Source: Streptomyces sp. CoH27
GTDB taxonomy: Bacteria > Actinomycetota > Actinomycetes > Streptomycetales > Streptomycetaceae
Assembly (NCBI RefSeq): GCF_020181035.1
Contig: NZ_JAIQYY010000010.1
Coordinates: 1-64,000, forward strand
Direction of reading: 5' to 3'
Length of the DNA stretch: 64,000 bases
Shown: in pieces, positions 8,003-16,363 of the stretch
Numbering within the stretch: position 1 is the first letter of the stretch
Layout: every line of letters begins with the position of its first letter
Notes under the pieces: model-generated
What the model saw: the letters and a program-made list of their open reading frames with translations, nothing else
Told to the model about the DNA's origin: nothing
Databases searched by the model: none
Position numbers and translations under genes: made by a program

Positions 8003-9166
8003 TACGTGTCCGCCGAACCTGCTCGCGTGGGTGACGCGCCCGTGATGACGGTGTCGGTGGATGTCGGGTTCGCGGCGCAGGGCGACGAGAGCCGCGTCGT
8101 CGTCGAGGCGTCCGCGGGTGTGGGCGAGCAGGTCGCGCTGGATGTGGTGCAGCAGCGACTCCGGGCCGGCCTCGCTCCACTGGGCGGCCCGGGTCTCGAA
8201 GGGGTAGAAGTCTCCGTTGGCGTCGCGGGCTTCGATGACGCCGTCGGTGTAGAGCAGGAGCGTGTCCGCGGGCTCGAAGGGGAGCACATCGATCTTGTAT
8301 TCCTCCGGCCCCAGCTCGCCGACCCCCAGCGGTGGCGCGGGGTGCAGGCTGGGGACGGTGAGGGCGCTGTTGGGGCTGAGCACCAGGGGCGGGGGATGTC
8401 CGCAGCTGACGATCCGGGTGATGGGGTCGTCGTCGGGGAGTTCCAGCAGCAAAGTGGTGGCGAAGCGTTCGCCGGTCTCCTCGGCCGGCTCGAAGTCGGC
8501 CAGGTAGCGGGTGACGCTCTGTTCCAGGGCAGCGGCCAGATCGGGCAGGGAGGTGTGCCGGTGGGCGGCTTCGCGGAAGGCTCCGAGCAGGAGGGCGGCC
8601 TCGCCGATGGCGGACAGCCCTTTGCCCCGCACATCGCCGATCATGATGCGCACCCCGCCGATGACGCGGGTGGCCGCGTAGAGATCACCGCCGATCTGCG
8701 CCTCGTCCTCGGCTGCCAGATACAGGCAGGCGATCCGCAGGGCGCCGATCCGCTCCGGCAGCGGCCACAGCAGGACGTGCTGTGCGGCCTCCGCGACCGA
8801 CCGCACCTGGGCCAGCTGGCGTCGGTATCTTTCCCGCACCACGCAGAAGAACACGATCATGGCTGACAGCACTGCCAGGGCGAGGATCTGCACCATCACG
8901 TTGCGCGAGGACAGCACGCCGAAGTGCCAGCCGATGTACGCCTGCGCCGCCACGGTCAGGAACCCGATCAGCCCGGTCGGCCAGGGACCGGCGAACGAGG
9001 CGGTGATCGCGGGGGCGATGACCAGCAGCGGGCCGAGATGGATGTCGGCCGGGACCAATTGGTCCACCATGGTGATCACTACGATGAGCACGATCGGGAT
9101 CACCAGCAGCACATGACTCGACTGCCACTGCTGCCGCACACCAGCCAAGCCGTGCCCGGCCTCCAC
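8000..9166 (-). CDS. membrane-bound PP2C/SpoIIE-family serine phosphatase
   Basis: About 388 aa. Three or four N-terminal hydrophobic helices (about 12-110) lead into a SpoIIE/PP2C-like phosphatase domain with metal-binding aspartates in GGDLYAA, GDVRGKGLSA, LLLYTDGVIEARD and DDDAALVAL. Such proteins usually dephosphorylate anti-sigma-factor antagonists. I placed the start at GTG 9166, just before a first helix preceded by VRQQWQSSH; the longer frame to 9607 is antisense-like junk. It lies directly downstream of a second phosphatase with PAS/GAF sensors, 89 bp away, so the pair may act on one partner-switching pathway. The C-terminus is affected by a 19-bp duplication. Confidence 0.85.
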   Translation of the reverse strand: MEAGHGLAGVRQQWQSSHVLLVIPIVLIVVITMVDQLVPADIHLGPLLVIAPAITASFAGPWPTGLIGFLTVAAQAYIGWHFGVLSSRNVMVQILALAVLSAMIVFFCVVRERYRRQLAQVRSVAEAAQHVLLWPLPERIGALRIACLYLAAEDEAQIGGDLYAATRVIGGVRIMIGDVRGKGLSAIGEAALLLGAFREAAHRHTSLPDLAAALEQSVTRYLADFEPAEETGERFATTLLLELPDDDPITRIVSCGHPPPLVLSPNSALTVPSLHPAPPLGVGELGPEEYKIDVLPFEPADTLLLYTDGVIEARDANGDFYPFETRAAQWSEAGPESLLHHIQRDLLAHTRGRLDDDAALVALRREPDIHRHRHHGRVTHASRFGGHV

Positions 9167-9255
9167 CGTTCCAGACTGCCACCGCCCGAGGCGGCTGACG
9201 AACGAGGACCGGGACCGGAGCCGACTGACCGGCCAGGACGGTACGGCCAGGCCGG

Positions 9256-11325
9256 TCAGGCCGTGGGGGTGGTGATGCGGGCGGCGAGGATGGTGATGTC
9301 GTCCTCGGCCGGGGTGGGGGCGAAGCGGTCCATGAGGGTGTCGCACAACTGGTCGAGGTCGTTGTGCGCGCCGGTGAGCAGGCGGACGAGTTCGTCCAGA
9401 CGCTCGTCCAGATCGGCCCCGCGGGTTTCGATGAGGCCGTCGGTGTAGAAGACGATGATGCTGCCCGGGTCCAGGACGATCTCGGTGGTGGCGAAGGAGA
9501 TACCGCCGATGCCCAGCGGCGCGCCGGCGGGCAGGTCGAGCAGGCGGGCTGTGCCGTCGGGTGTCACGAGGGCGGGCGGGGGGTGGCCGGCGCGCCCGAG
9601 CCGGCAACGGCCGGCCGTGCAGTCACAGATCCCGTACAGGCAGGTGGCCAGGAGGGGGCTGTCGAGTTCCTGCAGTGCGTCGTCGAGGTGGTGCAGGAGC
9701 TGATCGGGGGGCAGGTCGAGGTGGGTGAAGGCGCGCACGGTGGTGCGCATCTGCCCCATGATCGCGGCGGCTTGGATGCCATGGCCCATCACGTCGCCGA
9801 TGACCAGGGCGCCCTTGCCCGGGGCGAGGGTGGCGACGTCGAACCAGTCCCCTCCGACCTCGTGGACGTCGGAGGCGGGCCGGTAGCGGTGGGCGACCTC
9901 GATGCCGGCCGGGGGTTTCGGGAGGCTGGGAAGCATGCTGCGCTTCAAGGTGAGCGCGACGTCGTGCTCGCGGTGGTACAGCCGGGCGTTGTCGATGCAG
10001 ACGGCGGCGTGGGCGGCCAGATCGCCGACGAGCGCGAGGTCGGCGGCGTCGAAAGCGGGGCGGTCGCCGTCCCGCAGGAAGGTGGCGACGCCGAGGACCA
10101 GGCCGCGGGCCGTGAGGGGCACCATCATCATCGACGTCACGCCCAGGGACCGGAGCCGTTCGGGAATCGAGGAGTAGCGGGCGGCCTGGGCGACGGCACG
10201 GGCGTCGATGCGGCGCAGCAGGAAGGGGCGGCGGTCGATGACGGCCTGCGCGTACGGCGCGTTCACGGGGAAGTGCAAGGTGCTGCCGACGGGGGTGAGG
10301 ATGTCGGCGGCCGGGTGACCTCGGGCGGGCGCCTTGCCGAGACGGCGCAGGGTGGCGCCGCCCCACAGACTGGTCATCGGCTCGGTGACTTCGGTGAGGT
10401 CGGCCAGGACGTCGACGGTGACGATGTCGGCGAGGCGAGGCACGGCGATGTCGGCCAGCTCCTGTCCCGTCCGGGCCGCATCGAGGGTGGTGCCGACCCG
10501 CAGCGTGGCTTCGTTGAGCAGCGCCAGACGCTGACGGCCGGCGGCGGCCTCCCGCTCGTTCTTCTCCTCGGCGGTGACATCGATGATCGAGGCGTTGATC
10601 CCCAGCGGTTCGCCGTCCGCGTCCTCCAGACGGAAGTAGGAGCAGGACCACACGCGCTCGTGGTCGGGGTCGGAGGGCGTACGGCCGATGCGGCGGAAGT
10701 TCACCACGGGGTCACCGGTGACCAGCACCCGTCGCATCGCCGCTTCCATCTGCTCGCTGTTGACCCCGGGGAGCACCTCCGACGGCCGGTGCCCTATGTG
10801 CGCCGCGGCGGGCAGCCCGTTCATCGCCTCCAGGGCGCGATTGACCTGCTGGAACCGCAGCTCGGTGTCGAAGACCGCCAGCCCCATCGGCGAGCGGGCG
10901 AACAGCGCGTCCAGCAGGCCGCCGACTTCGCGGGCCTGACGCGCTTCACGGGCATCGGCGGCCAGAAGCAGTACGTCCCACCCCTCCCCGCCCTGTGCTG
11001 CCACGGGGCATCCCCACACCTCCATCCCGATGGTGGAGCCGTTCTTGCGCCGCATCGGGAAGTGCCCGGTCACACTGCGTCCGGAGGCGACCGCCTCGTG
11101 CACGGCGCGGGCCTCCGGGCGATGGTCGGGGAGGGCGAGGTCGGTCAGGTGACGGCCGATGACCTCACGGGCGGCGTAGCCGAGCAGCTCGGGGGCGGCC
11201 TTCGCCCACTGCGTGATCCGTCCGGTGCCGTCGGAGACGATCAAGGCGACGGGCAGCAGATTCCACCATGCCGCGGCCTGCCCGACCGCGGCCATCGGCT
11301 CCCCGGCCTGCATAGGATCCGGCAT
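9256..11325 (-). CDS. PAS-PAS-GAF-PP2C sensor serine phosphatase
   Basis: About 689 aa. Two PAS domains (about 20-120 and 140-270), a GAF domain (about 280-440) and a C-terminal SpoIIE/PP2C phosphatase (about 465-689) with GGDWFDV, GDVMGHGI, FYTDGLIETRG and EDDITILAAR metal-site motifs. This is the common Streptomyces multi-sensor regulator of anti-anti-sigma phosphorylation. I chose the ATG at 11325 because GGAG lies 8 nt upstream; the ATG at 11355 adds ten residues without a ribosome site. A 9-bp minisatellite lies 120 bp upstream, in the divergent promoter region. Confidence 0.9.
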   Translation of the reverse strand: MPDPMQAGEPMAAVGQAAAWWNLLPVALIVSDGTGRITQWAKAAPELLGYAAREVIGRHLTDLALPDHRPEARAVHEAVASGRSVTGHFPMRRKNGSTIGMEVWGCPVAAQGGEGWDVLLLAADAREARQAREVGGLLDALFARSPMGLAVFDTELRFQQVNRALEAMNGLPAAAHIGHRPSEVLPGVNSEQMEAAMRRVLVTGDPVVNFRRIGRTPSDPDHERVWSCSYFRLEDADGEPLGINASIIDVTAEEKNEREAAAGRQRLALLNEATLRVGTTLDAARTGQELADIAVPRLADIVTVDVLADLTEVTEPMTSLWGGATLRRLGKAPARGHPAADILTPVGSTLHFPVNAPYAQAVIDRRPFLLRRIDARAVAQAARYSSIPERLRSLGVTSMMMVPLTARGLVLGVATFLRDGDRPAFDAADLALVGDLAAHAAVCIDNARLYHREHDVALTLKRSMLPSLPKPPAGIEVAHRYRPASDVHEVGGDWFDVATLAPGKGALVIGDVMGHGIQAAAIMGQMRTTVRAFTHLDLPPDQLLHHLDDALQELDSPLLATCLYGICDCTAGRCRLGRAGHPPPALVTPDGTARLLDLPAGAPLGIGGISFATTEIVLDPGSIIVFYTDGLIETRGADLDERLDELVRLLTGAHNDLDQLCDTLMDRFAPTPAEDDITILAARITTPTA

Positions 11326-11446
11326 CACGAGTGCTCCAAGCTGCCGCTTCTCCATTATGGACAGGGAACAGGAGATACGGCGGCCGACGGGTCGGGCAGC
11401 CGGATCGGCCCTGCGGCGTGCCGCATCGCGTTGGTGACCGTGTGAC

Positions 11447-11524
11447 GGCTACGGCGGCTACGGCGGCTACGGCGGCTACGGCGGCTACGGCGGCTACGGC
11501 GGCTACGGCGGCTACGGCGGCTAC
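11447..11524. repeat. 9-bp minisatellite (GGCTACGGC)n
   Basis: Eight perfect copies of GGCTACGGC plus six bases of a ninth run head to tail. The array sits in the 240-bp gap between two divergently read genes (sensor phosphatase and maleylpyruvate-isomerase-like enzyme), about 45 bp from the latter's start. On the plus strand one frame would read Gly-Tyr-Gly repeats, but no real gene uses it. Copy number probably varies by slippage and could change promoter spacing. Confidence 0.9.
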
Positions 11525-11569
11525 GAAAACCGCGTGCCGGTCGGCGGGGCACGGTGATAGACACCCGGA

Positions 11570-12343
11570 GTGGAAAAGACTCTGGAGTTCCCCGATCTGC
11601 TGCGGCTGATCGACGAGCGGTCGACCGCCTTCCGCGCAGCGATCGCCTCCGCGCCCAGTCTCGACGTGCAGGTGCCGACCTGCCCCGAGTGGACGCTGTT
11701 CGACCTGGCGCAGCACCTGGGCGAGGGGCGCCGTGCCTGGGCCGCCACCATTGCCGCAGGGCCTGACGCCACGGCCAAGTCCGCACCCGGCGGCCCGGCC
11801 GCACCCCGGGAGCGCGAGGCCCTGCTGTCCTGGTTGGCCGCGTCGACGCAAGCGCTGCTGGACGCGCTGCGGGAGGCCGGCCCGGATCGCGGCTGCTGGA
11901 CGTGGTGGGGCAGGTCGCAGTCGCCGCGGACCTGCGGTGCCGTCGCCCGGCACCAGCTCCACGAGATCGCGATGCACACCTACGACGCCCAGCTCGCCCT
12001 GGGCGCCCCGCAGCCGCTGCCGGACGAGGTGGCACTCGACGGTGTCGAGGAGTTCCTGTTCACCATCGGCACCACGACGGTCGCCTGGCCGCACGAGCCC
12101 GCTGTCGTCGACTACCACGCCACCGAGGGCCGCTCCTGGCGCAACTGGCTCTCCGGCGACGGCGTACGGGCCGCCCGCCTTCCCGCACCCGGCACCGACC
12201 CGGACGCGGCCGCCGCCTCCGCCCGGGGCACGGCCCATGAGCTGGTTCTCGCCCTCTACGGCCGTATCCCGCATGACTCACTGAAGCTCGACGGTAACCG
12301 GGTTCTCTTCGACCAGCTCGTGGCCTGGGACCCGGAGCCGTAG
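11570..12343 (+). CDS. mycothiol-dependent maleylpyruvate isomerase-family protein
   Basis: A 257-aa DinB-like protein. The N-terminal MDMPI_N helical bundle runs from about 8 to 150 (TCPEWTLFDLAQHLGEGRRAW, then HQLHEIAMHTYDAQLALG), with histidines positioned to hold a metal ion. A C-terminal MDMPI_C-like domain follows (about 165-257). Members use mycothiol, the actinobacterial thiol, in isomerisation or conjugation; the actual substrate here is unknown. It starts at GTG 11570. It is divergent from the sensor phosphatase, with the minisatellite between them. Confidence 0.85.
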   Translation: MEKTLEFPDLLRLIDERSTAFRAAIASAPSLDVQVPTCPEWTLFDLAQHLGEGRRAWAATIAAGPDATAKSAPGGPAAPREREALLSWLAASTQALLDALREAGPDRGCWTWWGRSQSPRTCGAVARHQLHEIAMHTYDAQLALGAPQPLPDEVALDGVEEFLFTIGTTTVAWPHEPAVVDYHATEGRSWRNWLSGDGVRAARLPAPGTDPDAAAASARGTAHELVLALYGRIPHDSLKLDGNRVLFDQLVAWDPEP

Positions 12344-12440
12344 GGTTTTTTGACGCAGTCATGACGCGGCGACCGCATCCGTTCGCCCGCCGGGCAGTGT
12401 CCTTGTCCATGTCCGTGCTGGATGTGAGGGAGGGACTGCC

Positions 12441-13274
12441 ATGCAAGGCACCGTGGTTGCGGTCGTCGTGGTGGGGTTGCTGGCGCTGTTCGTGCTCAAG
12501 AGCGGGATGCGCGTCGTCAACCAGGTGGAGCGCGGGGTGGTGTTCCGCTGGGGCAAGGCGCTGCCGGGGGCCCGGCAGCCCGGGGTCACCTTCCTGATCC
12601 CGTTCGCCGACCGCATGCGCAAGGTGAACGTGCAGGTGGTGACCATGCCCGTGCCCACGCAGGAGGGCATCACCAAGGACAACGTGTCGGTGAAGGTCGA
12701 CGCCGTCGTCTACTTCCGGGTGATCGACCCGGTGCGGGCCGCCATCGAGGTGCAGGACTACGTCTTCGCCGTCGGGCAGGTCGCCCAGTCCTCACTGCGG
12801 TCCATCATCGGCAAGAGCGACCTGGACGACCTGCTCAGCGACCGGGAGCGGCTGCACGAAGGGCTCGCCCTGATGATCGACAGCCCCGCCGCCGGATGGG
12901 GCATCCACATCGACCGCGTCGAGATCAAGGACGTCCAGCTGCCCGAGTCGCTGAAGCGGTCCATGTCGCGGCAGGCCGAGGCCGAGCGGGAGCGACGGGC
13001 CCGGGTCATCACCGCCGACGGTGAGTTCCAGGCCGCACAGCAGCTCGCCAACGCGTCGCGGATCATGTCCGACACGCCCGAGGCCATGCAGCTGCGGCTC
13101 CTCCAGACCGTCGTCGAGGTCGCCGCCGAGAAGAACTCCACCCTCGTGATGCCCTTCCCCGTCGAGCTGCTGCGCTACTTCGACCGGGCCGTGCAGAAGA
13201 TCGACGCCGATCTCAGCTCACCCCGGCCCGAGCAGGCTCCGGTTCCGGCGCAGGAGAGCGACGGCCGGCCGTAG
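12441..13274 (+). CDS. slipin / SPFH (band 7) membrane scaffold protein
   Basis: A 277-aa member of the stomatin/slipin family. An N-terminal membrane segment (about 4-21) is followed by the SPFH domain, beginning VNQVERGVVFRWGKALPG, with the conserved QEGITKDNVSVKVDAVVYFRV core split here as QEGITKDNVSV and KVDAVVYFRV. A coiled, charged C-terminal part ends with a LVMPFPVELLRYF segment. These proteins form large assemblies that organise membrane domains. GAGGGAC precedes the ATG. No NfeD-like partner is adjacent. Its 3' end overlaps the end of the opposite-strand MFS gene by 62 bp. Confidence 0.92.
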   Translation: MQGTVVAVVVVGLLALFVLKSGMRVVNQVERGVVFRWGKALPGARQPGVTFLIPFADRMRKVNVQVVTMPVPTQEGITKDNVSVKVDAVVYFRVIDPVRAAIEVQDYVFAVGQVAQSSLRSIIGKSDLDDLLSDRERLHEGLALMIDSPAAGWGIHIDRVEIKDVQLPESLKRSMSRQAEAERERRARVITADGEFQAAQQLANASRIMSDTPEAMQLRLLQTVVEVAAEKNSTLVMPFPVELLRYFDRAVQKIDADLSSPRPEQAPVPAQESDGRP

Positions 13275-14409
13275 CCAGCGTCAGCGTCACCAGCACCGAG
13301 CCCGCCGCCATCACCGTCATCCCCACGGCGGGCGAGGTGAACTGGGCCACCGTCCCGGCCAGCGTCGCGCTCACGCCCTGCAGTGTCAGCATCCCCGCCG
13401 AGTGCAACCCCAGGGCCTGTCCGGCGAGTTCGTCCGGCGTCAGTTCCATCAGCCGCTCCTGCTGGACCAGGCTCGCGCCGAAACCGGCCGACGCGAGCGT
13501 CACGCACACGATCGCCAGCGGCAGGGGCGGGTGCGCGGCGAACAGAAGGTACGGCGTCGCCAGCAACAGCAGCAGGGGCGTGGCCAGCCGGCGGCGCACC
13601 GCGGGCGGCAGCAGGCGGCCGATCGTCACGTCACCCGCGAACATGCCGAGCGCCCCGCAGGCGAACAGGGTGCCGGCCGCGTGCGGGGCGTACGACACGT
13701 AGAGCGACTCGCAGCCGACGACCAGGCCGTTGGGCAGCCACAGGCCCAGATAGGTCAGCCGGCGGGCACGGGACGACCACAGCAGGGCGTTGATCCGGCG
13801 GGTCGCCGCCGCGGAGGGGCGGCCCGCGGTGCGCGGCGGGCGGGCGGTCAGACCCAGGCGCAGTACCAGCGCCGCCGACAGGTACAGGGCCGCCGACAGC
13901 AGGAGGCAGACCCGTGGGGACAGCGTGGCGAGCAGGGCGCCGCCGGTGGCGAAACCGGCGACCTGCATGAGCCCGTTCACCATGTTGAACAGCGAACGCC
14001 CGGGCAGATAGCCGTCCTTGGTCAGGATCTCGTTCAGCAGGCCCCAGCGGACCCCGCCGCCGAGCGATGCCACGAGGCCGAGGACGAGGACGACGGCGAA
14101 GACCGCGGCCACCGGCAGGCCGGGCAGCGCCTGCACCGCCGTACCGGCCGCGAAGGCCAGCGCGATCGCGGACAGGGCCGTACGCGGCGGCAGCCGGTCG
14201 GCACCGGAGAGCAGGACCGTCGCGCCCAGCACCTGCGCGAGGGACGGGCCGAACATGCTCACCGCCGACAGCAGCGGGGAGCCGGTGGCCCGGTACACGA
14301 GCGTGCCGAGGGCCAGCCCGCCGACGGTCTGCGCGGCGGTCTGCGCGGCCGTGGCGAGGAAGAGGGGGGTGAACTCCGGGGTGCGGAACAGCGAGCGGTA
14401 GGAGGGCAT
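13213..14409 (-). CDS. MFS transporter
   Basis: A 398-aa polytopic membrane protein with about 11-12 helices in the 6+6 major-facilitator layout. It starts MPSYRSLFRTPEFTPLFLA, typical of actinobacterial MFS exporters. The ATG at 14409 is right for length; readings that extend to 15501 run antisense through the neighbouring regulator. It is divergent from the ArsR-type regulator with 87 bp between the starts, the classic local regulator/exporter layout. The exported compound is unknown. The last 62 bp overlap the slipin gene antisense. Confidence 0.88.
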   Translation of the reverse strand: MPSYRSLFRTPEFTPLFLATAAQTAAQTVGGLALGTLVYRATGSPLLSAVSMFGPSLAQVLGATVLLSGADRLPPRTALSAIALAFAAGTAVQALPGLPVAAVFAVVLVLGLVASLGGGVRWGLLNEILTKDGYLPGRSLFNMVNGLMQVAGFATGGALLATLSPRVCLLLSAALYLSAALVLRLGLTARPPRTAGRPSAAATRRINALLWSSRARRLTYLGLWLPNGLVVGCESLYVSYAPHAAGTLFACGALGMFAGDVTIGRLLPPAVRRRLATPLLLLLATPYLLFAAHPPLPLAIVCVTLASAGFGASLVQQERLMELTPDELAGQALGLHSAGMLTLQGVSATLAGTVAQFTSPAVGMTVMAAGSVLVTLTLATAGRRSPAPEPEPARAGVS

Positions 14410-14496
14410 GGCCTGGAGTCTCCGGCGGGCCGGGCCGGTGCCGTTACTGTTTCGCCGAGACGCGAAAGGTCGTACGGCCGTGAGGGGGTGTCCGGG

Positions 14497-15486
14497 GTGG
14501 GTTGGTGGCAGCTGAACGCGGATACGCTCGCCCTCAGCCGGTTCGTCGTCTCGCCGCTCGCCGAGACCTTCGCGTGCCTGAAGCTGCTGCACGCCGGTGA
14601 CGCGGCGCATCCCGGTGAGCAGGAGTGGCTGAGCCGTCATCTGCCCGGCTACCGGGAGCTGTTGGCGGCGGACCCGGTGACCGCGCTGCTGGTACGGGCC
14701 GGGCTCGGCCGGGACTGGATCGCCGACTTCCTGACGCCCACCCCGCGCGGCGACGAGCCGTTCGCCGACGAGGTCGCCCGGGTCCGCGCGACCGCCCCCG
14801 ACGCGGCCCGCGCCCATCTGCGCACCGCCCTCGCGGGTCCGCTGCCCGCGACGCTGGACCGGGACGATCTGCCCGAGCGGGCGGCCGTCCTGCTGGAGTG
14901 GGTGTGGGAGGAGACGGTACGGCCGTACTGGGAGCGGCGCCGGCGCGTGCTGGAGGCGGACGTGGTCGCGCGGACGGCGCAGGTGAGCCGGGGCGGCTGG
15001 GTGAGCGTCCTGGACGCCCTGCGGCCGGGCCGGACGCGCTGGCTCGGCGAGAACCGCCTCCAGATCAATCTGCACGAGTACCCGCCCCGCGAGATCTCCG
15101 GCGCCGAGCTGCTGTTCGTGCCGGTGACCGTGCAGCGGGCGGGGTGGGTGGCCTGGGAGGACGGGGTCCGCTACGCGGCGGTCTACCCGTGCGCCGGCGT
15201 CCTCGCCGACCCCGGCGACCGAGTCGTCCCCGCCGGCCTCGGCGCGCTGCTGGGCCCGTCCCGCGCCGCGGTCCTGATCCTCCTCGGCTCCCCCCTGAGC
15301 ACAACCCAGCTGACGGCACTGACGGGACAGGGCCTGGGCTCGGTGGGCCGCCATCTGAAGGTGCTGCGGGAGGCTGGCCTGGTGGAGCGCCGACGGGCGG
15401 GGCGCTCGGTGCTGTACGGGCGGACGGCGGCGGGAGATGTCCTGATGGAGGCGGCGGGTGGCCGGGCCGTCATCCCGCCCGCCTAG
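14497..15486 (+). CDS. ArsR-family transcriptional regulator with DUF5937 N-terminal domain
   Basis: A 329-aa regulator. The N-terminal part (about 1-235) matches the Streptomyces DUF5937 type, starting VGWWQLNADTLALSRFVVSP. The C-terminal 80 residues form an ArsR winged helix (STTQLTALTGQGLGSVGRHL, then KVLREAGLVERRRAGRSVLY). I chose GTG 14497 over 14488 because GAGGGGG lies about 9 nt upstream. It probably represses the divergent MFS gene. Its stop codon TAG (15484-15486) lies inside the end of a MITE, so the original C-terminus may have been longer. Confidence 0.85.
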   Translation: MGWWQLNADTLALSRFVVSPLAETFACLKLLHAGDAAHPGEQEWLSRHLPGYRELLAADPVTALLVRAGLGRDWIADFLTPTPRGDEPFADEVARVRATAPDAARAHLRTALAGPLPATLDRDDLPERAAVLLEWVWEETVRPYWERRRRVLEADVVARTAQVSRGGWVSVLDALRPGRTRWLGENRLQINLHEYPPREISGAELLFVPVTVQRAGWVAWEDGVRYAAVYPCAGVLADPGDRVVPAGLGALLGPSRAAVLILLGSPLSTTQLTALTGQGLGSVGRHLKVLREAGLVERRRAGRSVLYGRTAAGDVLMEAAGGRAVIPPA

Positions 15487-15694
15487 TGCCGCGGCAGGCA
15501 ACGTTTGCCCGTCAAGGAGCGGCGTCCGGTGCGTGCTCTGGGGGTCCCCCGGCCGAAGGCTGGGGGAGTGCCGGCCGGAAGCCCTCGTACTGGACGTACT
15601 TGGGCTTTCGGCCGGTGCGGCGAGTGGGGGTACCCCCTCTGGGGGAGCGTGCAGGGCGTCGCGACGGGGCGAACGTTGCCTGTTGCGGCACTAG
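15483..15694. mobile_element. 212-bp MITE-like palindromic element
   Basis: The ends are inverted repeats of about 27 bp: CTAGTGCCGCGGCAGGCAAC on the left pairs with the complement of GTTGCCTGTTGCGGCACTAG on the right, with few mismatches. The interior holds further palindromes (GGGGGTCCCCC, GGGGGTACCCCC, and CTGGACGTAC-type arms), so the whole element can fold into one long hairpin. There is no transposase. It fills the gap between the ArsR gene, donating its TAG stop, and the glutathione peroxidase ATG 10 bp away. Confidence 0.8.
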
Positions 15695-15703
15695 TATCCG
15701 GGC

Positions 15704-16204
15704 ATGACCACTGCTGACCACAGCCCCCTGAATGTCGAGATCGACGCCCTCACCGGCGGCCCCGCCGACCTGCCGCGGTACGCCGGCAAGGCCGTCCTCA
15801 TCGTGAACGTGGCCTCCAAGTGCGGCCTCACCCCCCAGTACACGGGACTGGAGAAGCTCCAGGAGCGTTACGCGGCGCAGGGCTTCACCGTTCTCGGCGT
15901 GCCCTGCAACCAGTTCCTCGGGCAGGAGCCCGGCAGCGCCGAGGAGATCGCGGAGTTCTGCTCGGCGACGTACGGCGTGACCTTCCCGCTGACCGAGAAG
16001 GTGGAGGTGAACGGCGAGGGCCGGCACCCGCTGTACGAGCGGCTGGTCGGGTTCGCGGACGCCGAGGGGCACAGCGGGGACATCCGCTGGAACTTCGAGA
16101 AGTTCCTGATCGGCCGCGACGGCACCGTCGTCGCCCGCTTCTCGCCGCAGACCGAGCCGGAGTCGGACGCGGTCGTGACGGCCATCGAGGCCCAGCTGGG
16201 CTAG
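15704..16204 (+). CDS. glutathione peroxidase-family peroxidase
   Basis: A 166-aa thiol peroxidase of the GPx family, reducing hydroperoxides, probably with thioredoxin since actinomycetes lack glutathione. The active-site segment NVASKCGLTPQY carries peroxidatic Cys40. The conserved FPCNQF-like block (GVPCNQFLGQEPG) and WNFEKFLIGRDG, with the catalytic Trp, follow. Length is typical. The ATG lies 10 bp after a MITE, so the native promoter and ribosome site may have been replaced or displaced; only a weak CCGGG is seen upstream. Confidence 0.93.
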   Translation: MTTADHSPLNVEIDALTGGPADLPRYAGKAVLIVNVASKCGLTPQYTGLEKLQERYAAQGFTVLGVPCNQFLGQEPGSAEEIAEFCSATYGVTFPLTEKVEVNGEGRHPLYERLVGFADAEGHSGDIRWNFEKFLIGRDGTVVARFSPQTEPESDAVVTAIEAQLG

Positions 16205-16288
16205 GGCCTTTCACCCGACCCCGCTCGGGTCGGCCGGGAGGCGCCGTCGCCTGAAACCGGCCTGATCCGAAAGAAGGGCCCTGGCGGG

Positions 16289-16315
16289 TTGACCTTGCCC
16301 CTGGGGCAAGGGCGA
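16289..16315 (+). promoter_or_regulatory. MerR-type promoter/operator upstream of the merR-like gene
   Basis: TTGACC at 16289 is followed at once by the palindrome CCTTGCCCCTGGGGCAAGG (16293-16311). A dyad sitting after the -35 hexamer is the classic MerR-family operator design. It lies 50-75 bp upstream of the MerR gene start, which suggests autoregulation. The -10 box is not obvious. Confidence 0.65.
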
Positions 16316-16363
16316 GCGTCCCTGTCACCGGGCGAACGGCGTCCGGTGACGGAGGATGCCGGT

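Noticed and set aside
9364-11445. 693-codon open frame on the plus strand
   Set aside because: It is antisense to the PAS/GAF/PP2C phosphatase, whose domains are unambiguous. Gly/Val/Gln-rich composition marks it as a shadow.
11447-11524. Possible CRISPR array or Gly-Tyr repeat gene
   Set aside because: Nine-base units without spacers, and no supported start or stop in the GYG frame; it is a simple minisatellite.
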